Assembly (NCBI RefSeq): GCF_051257895.1 | Contig: NZ_CP194331.1 | Span: forward strand, 1,116,001-1,180,000 | Length of the DNA: 64,000 nucleotides | Direction: 5' to 3' | Source of the DNA: Gallionella straubiae | GTDB taxonomy: Bacteria; Pseudomonadota; Gammaproteobacteria; Burkholderiales; Gallionellaceae | Part shown: positions 49,817 to 57,180 of the stretch, piece after piece | Numbering within the stretch: the first letter of the stretch is position 1 | How the letters are laid out: each line of letters begins with the position of its first letter | Made by a program: the position numbers and the translations under genes | The notes under the pieces: generated by a model | What the model saw: the letters and a program-made list of their open reading frames with translations, nothing else | Told to the model about the DNA's origin: nothing | Database searches by the model: none

Positions 49817-51147
49817 GAGGGTGTCCCGAATTTTGTGTAAACGGGGTTTCTCTACTGTTGCGGCATCCGATCCTCGAACTGGATAGTAAACCGGTTTAGC
49901 GCAGCCTTCCAATCCCTGATGGGCATCGTCCATTTCTTGCTGATGTTATTCAGCGCCAGGTAGAACAGTTTCAGTAATGCCTCGTCGCTTGGGAATGAGC
50001 CCCGGTTCTTGGTGATCTTGCGCAGGCTCATGTTCACCGACTCGATCGCATTAGTGGTGTAGATCACTCGCCTGATCTCCGGCGGGTAGTCAAAGAACGG
50101 GATGATACGCGCCCAGTTGCGCCGCCATGACTGGATGATCGGCGGGTACGCCTCACCCCATTTTTCCTCGAGTTCGGCCAGCCGCAGCCCGGCATCCTCG
50201 ACGGTGGCGGCGCTATAGATGGCGCGCAAGCCGGTTACGACCTCTTCACGCAACTTCCACGAGACATAGTTCAGGCTGTAGCGCACCAGATGCACGATGC
50301 ATAACTGCACGTCGGTCTTGGGGAATACGGCCTCGATGGCTTCCGGGAATCCCTTCAAGCTATCGACACAGGCTATGAAGATGTCCTGCACGCCACGGTT
50401 CTTCAGTTCGGTCATCACCTGCAACCAGAACTTGGCGCCTTCGGTCTGGGCGATCCAGATGCCCAGCAGCTCCTTCTCGCCGGTCATGTTGATGCCCAAC
50501 GCCAGGTAGGCCGCCTTGGCGCGGACGGTGCCGGCATCCCTTACCTTTACGTGAATGCAGTCCAGATAGACGATGGGATACAGCGCATCCAGCGGGCGGG
50601 ATTGCCATGTCTTCACCTCGTCGGTCACGGCATCGGTCACCGAGGAGGTCAGCGTCGGCGACACCTCCGTGCCATACATTTCTTCCAGGTGGGACTGGAT
50701 CTCGCGCACGGTCATGCCACGGGCGTAGAGCGACAGAATCTTGTCGTCAAATCCAGTCCAGCGGGTCTGGTGCTTGGGGATGAGTTGCGGCTCGAAGCTG
50801 CCGTGGCGATCGCGAGGAATCTCGATGGGGAGCTCGCCGAATTCACCCTTGAGTGTCTTTTTGCTTTTGCCGTTGCGGGTGTTGCCCGCAGGATTGGTGA
50901 CGGCTTCATTCTTGCCGTAACCAAGATGCGCTTCCATCTCGGCATTCAGCGCACGTTCGACCAATGCCTTGGTGAGCTGCTTGAGCAGGCCGTGCTCGCC
51001 TATCAGGTCTTCCGGTTTCTTGTAGTCAGCCAGCAGGCTGTCGATCAGTTCTTGCGGTAGTGCTTTCGCTACGGTCATGTCCTCTCCTTGCAAAGTGGCG
51101 GCAGTTTCCTGCCAAATGACCGTTTACACAAAAATTCTTACACCCTC
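49817..51147 (-). mobile_element. IS256-family insertion sequence
   Basis: About 1331 bp bounded by imperfect inverted repeats. The left end starts GAGGGTGTCCCG and continues AATTTTGTGTAAACGG; the right end, complemented, starts GAGGGTGTAAGA and continues ATTTTTGTGTAAACGG. The single transposase gene fills it. The flanks GATGCGGT and AATCCCGA do not form the 8-9 bp target duplication expected for the family. Confidence 0.9.
49852..51078 (-). CDS. IS256-family (mutator-type) transposase
   Basis: A 408-residue DDE transposase from the ATG at 51078 (GGAGAGG upstream). Conserved parts are LIGEHGLLKQLTKALVERAL, RWTGFDDKILSLYARGMTVR, the first Asp in VYLDCIHVKVRD, the second in IACVDSLKGFPEAI, and the Glu in YTTNAIESVNMSLRKITKNR. 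The reading frame is intact, so the element could be active. Confidence 0.95.
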   Translation of the reverse strand: MTVAKALPQELIDSLLADYKKPEDLIGEHGLLKQLTKALVERALNAEMEAHLGYGKNEAVTNPAGNTRNGKSKKTLKGEFGELPIEIPRDRHGSFEPQLIPKHQTRWTGFDDKILSLYARGMTVREIQSHLEEMYGTEVSPTLTSSVTDAVTDEVKTWQSRPLDALYPIVYLDCIHVKVRDAGTVRAKAAYLALGINMTGEKELLGIWIAQTEGAKFWLQVMTELKNRGVQDIFIACVDSLKGFPEAIEAVFPKTDVQLCIVHLVRYSLNYVSWKLREEVVTGLRAIYSAATVEDAGLRLAELEEKWGEAYPPIIQSWRRNWARIIPFFDYPPEIRRVIYTTNAIESVNMSLRKITKNRGSFPSDEALLKLFYLALNNISKKWTMPIRDWKAALNRFTIQFEDRMPQQ

Positions 51148-51149
51148 AA

Positions 51150-51266
51150 TCCCGAGCCAAGCGAGCCGATTACTATCGAATACTACCCAAGCGGTTAGCC
51201 GAACCCCGGTCACGCATCCTTGATGTTCTGAACTCGCTTGGACAGACGGTGCAGGAATCCTGCTAA
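51150..51266 (+). pseudogene. 39-codon 3' gene end cut off at the IS256 border
   Basis: Just right of the IS an open frame reads SRAKRADYYRILPKRLAEPR then SRILDVLNSLGQTVQESC and a stop at 51264. Its arginine-rich, codon-regular look suggests the end of a real gene whose front part is gone. I do not recognise the family, and no matching 5' part is seen left of the IS. The following ~157 bp to the Lon-like gene hold nothing recognisable. Confidence 0.3.
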
Positions 51267-51423
51267 GGAAGTTCGCACAAGCAGCCGCTCATAGCAATCT
51301 AAAACGAAATTGCGATAAAGATAGCCATGCCGTTGACCCTACCCCGCAACGCCTGACACAAGACAGTTGCTATGCGTCGGCATAAGGCGTTTAATCTTGG
51401 CCATACAAGAACGCGAAAAAATC

Positions 51424-53847
51424 ATGCCGATCTCGACTCTCACCTCCGCCGAGTTGCGCCTCACCATCGCCCCCGATGCGCTCGGGTTCGCCGACACCTC
51501 CGAACTAATCGAACAGCCGCTGCCGTGGATCGGGCAGGAGCGCGCGGAGAAGGCCGCGCGCTTCGGCCTTGGCATGGATCAACCAAACTACAACCTGTTC
51601 GTGCTCGGCGAGATCGGCAGCGGCCGCACCTCGCTGCTCAAACAGGCGATGCAGGCCGCGGCCGCGAGCCGCGCGGCGCCGCCCGACCTGTGCTACCTGC
51701 ACAACTTCGACGCGCCGGAACGGCCGCGCGCACTGCGCCTGCCCGCAGGACAGGGACGATTGCTGCGCCAGTTAATGATGCAGATGACGAAGTCGCTGCT
51801 GCTGGAAATCCCGCAGCGCCTCGACGGACAGGAGTTCAAGGCCGAGAGCGAGCACATCGAGAAGTCCTACAAGGATGAGGAGACCAAAGCCTACGCCGAG
51901 CTCGACGCCTTCGCCGACGCGCGCAATTTCAACATCCACCGCGAGTCCGGGCGGCTGCTGTTCACGCTGCGCAACAAGGAGGGGCGCGCGCTGACCGAGG
52001 ACGAGCTGCTCACGCTGCCCAAGGAGCAGCGCGCCGAGATCGCGCAGGCCGAGCAGGAGCTGCGCGCCGAGATCGGCCGCTACTTCGAGAAAACCCGGCC
52101 GATGGAGCGCGTGATGAACGAGGCGCTCGCGGCACTGCGCCGCCAGATGGTGAAGCCGCTGCTGGATCACGAACTGCAGGAGATCCGCCTCGGCCTGAAG
52201 AAGCAGATCAAGGACTCCGTCAAGCTCGGGGCCTATCTCGACCAGGTGGTGCACGACATCCTCGACAACCTGGACCTGTTCAGGGCCTCCGACGGCGACG
52301 AGGACGAACGGCGCGAGGCGCTGAGCACGGTGCTGCCGCGCTACCGCGTGAACCTCGTAGTGGACAACGGCGGCCTGGAAGGCGCGCCGGTGCTTGTCGA
52401 GGACAACCCGCTGTTCCGCTCGCTGTTCGGCAGCATCGAGTACCAGACCGAGAACGACGTGCTGGTCACCGACTTCTCGCGCATCCGCGCGGGCAGCCTG
52501 CACAAGGCGCACGGCGGCTTCCTGATGCTGCACCTGCGCGACCTGCTCGCCGACGGTCTGGTCTGGGAGAAACTGCGCCGCGTACTGCGTAGCGGCCGCT
52601 TGCAGATCGAGGAGCCGGGCATGACCTACACGCCGATCGCGGCGGTCTCGCTCGAACCCGAGGCGGTGGATGTCGATGTGAAGATCGTGCTGATCGGCTC
52701 GCGCGAGCTGTATTACGAGTTGCAGGAGGAAGACCCGGAGTTCGCGCGCTGCTTCCGCGTCAAGGTGGACTTCGCCGAGAGCTTCCGCGCCGACGCCGAA
52801 ACGCGCCGCGCCTCGGCGGTCTTCGTCGCGCACACCTGCCGCAACCTCGGCCTGCCGCATTTTTCCGCGGCCGCGGTGGCGCGCCTGCTGGAAGACCAGC
52901 ACCGCGAGGCGGACGACCAGTCGCGCCAGAGCGCGGTATTCGCGCTCGCCGAGGCGCTGGTCATGGAAAGCGCCGCGCTGTGCGGCGCACGCGCCGGGCG
53001 GCTGGTCGAGGTGGCGGATGTCGAGGCGGCGCTCGCCGCACGCAAGCTGCGCCACGACTACCCCGACCAGCGCCTGCAGGAAGCCGTCGCCGAGGGCGAC
53101 CTCTTGATCGCGCTGCACGGCGAGAGGGTCGGCCAGCTCAACGGCCTCACCCAGGTCGATCTCGGCGACTACCGCTTCGGTTTCCCGGTGCGCGTCACGG
53201 CGCGCACCTTTGCCGGCGAGGACGGCCTGCTCAACATCGAGCACGAGGTGGAAATGTCAGGGCCGATCCACGACAAGGGCGTGCTGATCCTGCAGAACTA
53301 CCTCTCGGCGCTGTTCGCGCGCAATGCGCCGCTCGCGCTCAACGCTTCCGTCGTGTTCGAGCAGGAGTACAGCGGCGTGGAGGGCGATTCCGCTTCCTGC
53401 GCCGAACTCTTCGCGCTCCTCTCGTCGCTCTCCGGCCTGCCACTCAAACAGGGCATCGCGGTGACCGGCGCGGTCAACCAGCATGGCGAGGTGCTGCCCG
53501 TGGGCGGGATCAACGAGAAGATTGATGGCTATTTCCGCATCTGCGAAAAGGCCGGCCTGGACGGCAGCCAGGGCGTGCTGATCCCGACCCGCAACCGCCG
53601 CCACCTGATGCTGGAGCACAGGATCGCCGAGGCCGTAGCCCAAGGCCTGTTCCATATCTACACCGCGGAGCGTGCCACCGAGGGTATAGAGCTGCTCACC
53701 GGCCTGCCCGCGGGCGTCGCAAACGAGGCGGGCAATTATCCGCGCGGCAGCGTGCTGGGCCATGCACAGAAAACCCTCGTAGCCTACCGCCGCGCCTGCC
53801 AGGCATCGGAGCGCGCCAAGACCGTGCGCAAGCGCACGCGCGAGTAA
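51424..53847 (+). CDS. Lon-family protease with degenerate AAA domain (AAA_32 type)
   Basis: An 807-residue protein from the ATG at 51424. The N-terminal ATPase-like part has a changed Walker A, GEIGSGRTSLLKQA, where Arg replaces the usual Lys, and a helical insert (about 120-300; EHIEKSYKDEETKAYAELDA). A second AAA portion includes AHGGFLMLHLRDLLADGLVW and a DFAESF region. The Lon protease domain has the catalytic Ser in EGDSASCAELFALL and Lys in GGINEKIDGYF. Substrate supply may not need ATP as in classical Lon. A basic tail (RACQASERAKTVRKRTRE) ends it. Stands alone. Confidence 0.9.
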   Translation: MPISTLTSAELRLTIAPDALGFADTSELIEQPLPWIGQERAEKAARFGLGMDQPNYNLFVLGEIGSGRTSLLKQAMQAAAASRAAPPDLCYLHNFDAPERPRALRLPAGQGRLLRQLMMQMTKSLLLEIPQRLDGQEFKAESEHIEKSYKDEETKAYAELDAFADARNFNIHRESGRLLFTLRNKEGRALTEDELLTLPKEQRAEIAQAEQELRAEIGRYFEKTRPMERVMNEALAALRRQMVKPLLDHELQEIRLGLKKQIKDSVKLGAYLDQVVHDILDNLDLFRASDGDEDERREALSTVLPRYRVNLVVDNGGLEGAPVLVEDNPLFRSLFGSIEYQTENDVLVTDFSRIRAGSLHKAHGGFLMLHLRDLLADGLVWEKLRRVLRSGRLQIEEPGMTYTPIAAVSLEPEAVDVDVKIVLIGSRELYYELQEEDPEFARCFRVKVDFAESFRADAETRRASAVFVAHTCRNLGLPHFSAAAVARLLEDQHREADDQSRQSAVFALAEALVMESAALCGARAGRLVEVADVEAALAARKLRHDYPDQRLQEAVAEGDLLIALHGERVGQLNGLTQVDLGDYRFGFPVRVTARTFAGEDGLLNIEHEVEMSGPIHDKGVLILQNYLSALFARNAPLALNASVVFEQEYSGVEGDSASCAELFALLSSLSGLPLKQGIAVTGAVNQHGEVLPVGGINEKIDGYFRICEKAGLDGSQGVLIPTRNRRHLMLEHRIAEAVAQGLFHIYTAERATEGIELLTGLPAGVANEAGNYPRGSVLGHAQKTLVAYRRACQASERAKTVRKRTRE

Positions 53848-53904
53848 GGTTGTAGTGAGTAGTGCACGCTATCTGGAACTTATGCAAAGCACCAGAACGG
53901 TATT

Positions 53905-53996
53905 GCATGTCGGGCTAAAGCCCGACCTACGAGGGTTTGCGCATGAGTACGTCAAGAGCACAACACTACAGTAGGTCGGGCTTCAGCCCGACAAAT
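53905..53996. repeat. pair of REP palindromes upstream of the RAYT gene
   Basis: GTCGGGCTAAAGCCCGAC at 53909-53926, followed by CTAC, and GTCGGGCTTCAGCCCGAC at 53975-53992, preceded by GTAG. The two are in inverted orientation, 48 bp apart. They are of the same class as the palindromes near cheW and in smc. Confidence 0.9.
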
Positions 53997-54042
53997 TCGA
54001 AATCCGGAACCAATTTCAATTCGACAACAAACACCAGCCGCC

Positions 54043-54489
54043 ATGCCATACACCGATCTCCGCAAAGGCAGGGTTTCCCAGTCCGGGCTGGCGTATCACA
54101 TTACCGCCGTCACTCAAAACCGGATGCCCTATTTCGAGGTGCTGGATAATGGGCGCAAGGTGGTCAGGCAATTGATCGCTCTGCAAGACCAGGGTATCGC
54201 GGAAACACTTTGCTATGTGCTGATGCCCGATCACCTGCACTGGCTGATGATCCTGAGGAATGGGGCATTACCGGACGTGATGCGTCTTTTGAAGGGGCGC
54301 TCCGCACGCGCCATCGGCAGGCCTGTTTGGCAAGCCAATTATCACGATCACGCCGTGCGGAAAGAAGAAGACATGCAAGAGATGGCGCGGTATATCGTTG
54401 CTAACCCATTGCGCGCCAAGCTGGTCAGCCGGATAGGCGATTATCCATTATGGGACGCGGTCTGGCTGGAACACACTTTATCGGGCTAG
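54043..54489 (+). CDS. REP-associated tyrosine transposase (RAYT, Y1 type)
   Basis: A 148-residue single-domain Y1 transposase of the IS200-like superfamily. The HUH motif lies in VLMPDHLHWLMIL, and the catalytic Tyr in EMARYIVANPLRAKL. LAYHITAVTQNRMPYFE is the start typical of RAYTs. It is flanked upstream by two REP palindromes and downstream by a partial one, the standard layout in which the enzyme mobilises REP hairpins in single-stranded DNA. The frame is intact. Confidence 0.92.
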   Translation: MPYTDLRKGRVSQSGLAYHITAVTQNRMPYFEVLDNGRKVVRQLIALQDQGIAETLCYVLMPDHLHWLMILRNGALPDVMRLLKGRSARAIGRPVWQANYHDHAVRKEEDMQEMARYIVANPLRAKLVSRIGDYPLWDAVWLEHTLSG

Positions 54490-54540
54490 CTTTGCATAGC
54501 CATTCGACTAGGCTGCATACAACCGCAGCCAAATCGCTGG

Positions 54541-54557
54541 TTAAAGCCCGACCTACG
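54541..54557. repeat. partial REP palindrome downstream of the RAYT gene
   Basis: TTAAAGCCCGACCTACG is the right half of the REP unit, 52 bp past the RAYT stop. The left half is missing; CGGGCTAG at the very end of the RAYT gene (54482-54489) could be its separated partner. Confidence 0.6.
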
Positions 54558-54640
54558 GATCGGCTTGTGCAAGAGGGTTCCCCGGCTTCAAAAGAGGTAT
54601 AGAATCGGCACTCCCGCCCCCAGAGAGGAAAGGAGAAGTG

Positions 54641-55090
54641 ATGGCCACTTATCGACGCATCCTTGTTCCCATCGACGGCAGCGCGACTTCCGGCCGCGCC
54701 CTGCAGGAAGCCATCCGGCTGGCGGACGCCCAGACCCGGCTGCGCCTGGCCTATGTCCTCGAGGAAGTTTTCCCGCTCGACACCGAGGGCTATGCCTTCA
54801 TCGATTACCCCACGCTGCAGGAAGCCGTGAAGCTCACCGGAGAACGCACGCTCGCGCAGGCCGGGGAAAAAGTGCGTCTCGCCGGCATGACGCCCGAGAC
54901 TGCGCTGATCGAGGCGAAGGGAGAGCGCATTGCAAAGGCAATCGAGGACGAGGCACGGCGCTGGGAGGCCGACCTGATCGTGATCGGCACGCACGGACGC
55001 TCCGGCCTGAACCGTCTGCTGCTCGGCAGCGTCGCCGAAGGCGTGGCGCGCAGTGCGGCGGTTCCGGTGCTGCTGGTGCGCGCCGCATGA
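54641..55090 (+). CDS. universal stress protein (UspA family)
   Basis: A 149-residue protein from the ATG at 54641 (GGAG five bases before). ILVPIDGSATSGRALQEAI at the N-terminus and the ATP-binding motif GTHGRSGLNRLLLGSVAEGV (G-2x-G-9x-G-S/T) are complete. UspA proteins bind ATP and support survival under starvation and oxidative stress. The next gene begins 52 bp later on the same strand. Confidence 0.93.
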   Translation: MATYRRILVPIDGSATSGRALQEAIRLADAQTRLRLAYVLEEVFPLDTEGYAFIDYPTLQEAVKLTGERTLAQAGEKVRLAGMTPETALIEAKGERIAKAIEDEARRWEADLIVIGTHGRSGLNRLLLGSVAEGVARSAAVPVLLVRAA

Positions 55091-55142
55091 AAATCGTTTG
55101 GCAGGCAACACTCACTGCGCCATTCACTCACTGGAGGTAATC

Positions 55143-55418
55143 ATGGCTATTCCGCAAACCTCACCCGACTACGACCGGACGCGCATCATCGAACGCCCAG
55201 ACGGTTTCTACTGGCAGGACAAGCTCAGCGACGAGGCATACGGCCCCTTTGCCACGCTGCTCGAAGCGGTACAGGATATGCAAGCCGGTGACGACAGCGC
55301 ATACGGGGAAGGCGAATCGCTGCAAGAGGCCGAGGCGGAAATCGGCATTTCCGACCAGGTTGACCCGGATACCGGCCAACCTGAGGAAAGATTTCGGCCC
55401 CACCTCAGCGACCAGTAG
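55143..55418 (+). CDS. small acidic conserved protein of unknown function
   Basis: A 91-residue protein from the ATG at 55143 (GGAGG five bases ahead). Residues about 14-48 (IIERPDGFYWQDKLSDEAYG, PFATLLEAVQDMQ) look like a small alpha/beta domain with a GFYWQ aromatic motif. The rest is highly acidic (GEGESLQEAEAEIGISD). No signal or membrane segment. It stands between uspA and a RimK-like ligase gene. Since RimK relatives add amino acids to protein tails, it might be a substrate or partner, which is only a positional guess. Confidence 0.7.
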   Translation: MAIPQTSPDYDRTRIIERPDGFYWQDKLSDEAYGPFATLLEAVQDMQAGDDSAYGEGESLQEAEAEIGISDQVDPDTGQPEERFRPHLSDQ

Positions 55419-55482
55419 CAGGCGCAGGCCGGGTCCGCGGGAAGGCGCGGACTCGCGAATCCGGACTTATGGAGGTATGCCA

Positions 55483-55614
55483 GTGCCCATCCATAATGCA
55501 GACATCACCGCCGTCTTCGACGGGATCGCCGACCTGCTGGATCGGCCGCCCGCTTGCGGCGCTGCGCAGGCCGCCCAGGCGCACGATGTAAAGGAGGCTT
55601 CATGGGCAACCTGA
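55483..55614 (+). pseudogene. 5' stub of a polX-type DNA polymerase gene
   Basis: A ribosome-binding site (GGAGG) seven bases before a GTG is followed by PIHNADITAVFDGIADLLD, the exact start of bacterial PolX polymerases. After about 20 codons the sequence turns into GC-rich filler and ends in the start of the RimK-like gene. The remaining ~550 codons are missing, so this is a deletion remnant. Confidence 0.6.
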
Positions 55615-57074
55615 TCGTGGTCAACAACCCGCACGACTGGCCGCTCGACATTCCCGGCGTGACCGTCGTGCCGGCGCGCGCCTACCTCACCGACCCGGCT
55701 TGGGGTGGCGACCGCACGGCGCGGGTGTTCAACCTGTGCAGGAGCTACCGCTACCAGACGCTCGGCTACTACGTCTCGCTGCTCGCCGAGGCGCGCGGCC
55801 ACAAACCGCTGCCGCGCACGACCACCATCGAGGATCTGCAATCGCAGAACATGGTGCGGCTGCTCACCGAGGGGCTGGACGACCTGATCCAGAAATCGCT
55901 GAAGACTATCAAGTCGGACACTTTCGAACTCAGCATCTACTTCGGCCACAACGCAGCAAGCCGCCACGAGCAACTCAGCCGCCAGCTTTTCAGCCTGCTG
56001 CACGCCCCGCTGCTGCGCGCCGAATTCGAGCGCCGCGGCCAGCACTGGCGCATCCGCAGCGTGCGGCCGATCGCCGCGAGCGACATCCCGCCGCAACAGC
56101 AGGAATTCGCGATCCGGGCCACCACGGAATATTTCATGGGCCGCAGGCGGCGCACAGCGAGGCACGCCGCGCCGCGCTACAACCTCGCCATCCTGCACGA
56201 CCCGGCCAACCCCGAGCCTGCCTCCAACGCCAAGGCGCTGCAGAAATTCGAAAAGGCGGCGCAGGCGCTGGGCCTGCACGTGGAATTCATCACCAAAGCG
56301 GACTACGGCAGGCTGACCGAATTCGACGCGCTGTTCATCCGCGACACCACCTTCGCCAACCACTACACCCACCGCTTCTCGCGCCGCGCCGCCGCCGAAG
56401 GGCTGGTGGTGATCGATGACCCGGATTCCATCCTGAAGTGCAACAACAAGGTCTATCTCGCCGAGATCCTCGCGCGGCACCGCGTCCCCGCACCGAAGAC
56501 GCTGCTGGTGCACCGCGACAACGTGAACCGGATCGTCCCCGAGCTCGGCCTGCCCTGCGTGCTCAAGCAGCCGGACAGCTCATTCTCGCTAGGTGTGGTG
56601 AAGGTGGAAACGGCAGAGGAACTGCCCGCCAAAGTAAACGGCCTGCTCGACAAGTCGGAGCTGATCGTCGCGCAGGAATACCTGCCCACCGAATTCGACT
56701 GGCGCGTCGGCATCCTCGACCGGCGGCCGCTGTTCGTCGCGAAATACTTCATGGTGCCCGGCCACTGGCAGATCATCCGGCACGGCGACGACAAGCACGA
56801 TTTCGTCGAGGGCAAGACGGAGGCGCTGTCGGTCGGCGAGGCGCCGGACCGCGTGGTGAAAATGGCGCTGCGTGCGGCCAAGCTGATCGGCGACGGCTTC
56901 TACGGCGTGGACATCAAACAGGTCGGCCGCCGCCTCTACGTCATCGAGGTCAACGACAATCCCAACGTCGATGCCGGCAACGAGGACAGCGTGCTCAAGG
57001 ACGCGCTGTACCGCGAGGTAATGGGCGTATTCCTCAAGCGCGTCGAAGCGCGCAAGCGCGGGGCGGCGCGATGA
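55602..57074 (+). CDS. RimK-like ATP-grasp ligase with N-terminal RLAN domain
   Basis: A 490-residue protein from the ATG at 55602 (AAAGGAGG upstream). Residues about 1-195 form the RimK-like N-terminal domain (VVNNPHDWPLDIPGVTVVPA, FNLCRSYRYQTLGYYVSLLA). The ATP-grasp part (about 220-490) has LKCNNKVYLAEILARHRVPA, the ATP lysine in CVLKQPDSSFSLGVVKV, and metal ligands in YGVDIKQ and VIEVNDNPNVDAG. Family members ligate amino acids to proteins or peptides; the acceptor is unknown. A polX stub and a small acidic protein lie directly upstream. Confidence 0.88.
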   Translation: MGNLIVVNNPHDWPLDIPGVTVVPARAYLTDPAWGGDRTARVFNLCRSYRYQTLGYYVSLLAEARGHKPLPRTTTIEDLQSQNMVRLLTEGLDDLIQKSLKTIKSDTFELSIYFGHNAASRHEQLSRQLFSLLHAPLLRAEFERRGQHWRIRSVRPIAASDIPPQQQEFAIRATTEYFMGRRRRTARHAAPRYNLAILHDPANPEPASNAKALQKFEKAAQALGLHVEFITKADYGRLTEFDALFIRDTTFANHYTHRFSRRAAAEGLVVIDDPDSILKCNNKVYLAEILARHRVPAPKTLLVHRDNVNRIVPELGLPCVLKQPDSSFSLGVVKVETAEELPAKVNGLLDKSELIVAQEYLPTEFDWRVGILDRRPLFVAKYFMVPGHWQIIRHGDDKHDFVEGKTEALSVGEAPDRVVKMALRAAKLIGDGFYGVDIKQVGRRLYVIEVNDNPNVDAGNEDSVLKDALYREVMGVFLKRVEARKRGAAR

Positions 57075-57180
57075 GATAATTGCACCTCGCCAGCCGTATC
57101 ATCTGTCGGATAGAATCCACGCCTTTTTCGGGCAGCCTTAACCGGCCCGCCCTCGATCGTTTCCAACTGCTTCGACTCTC

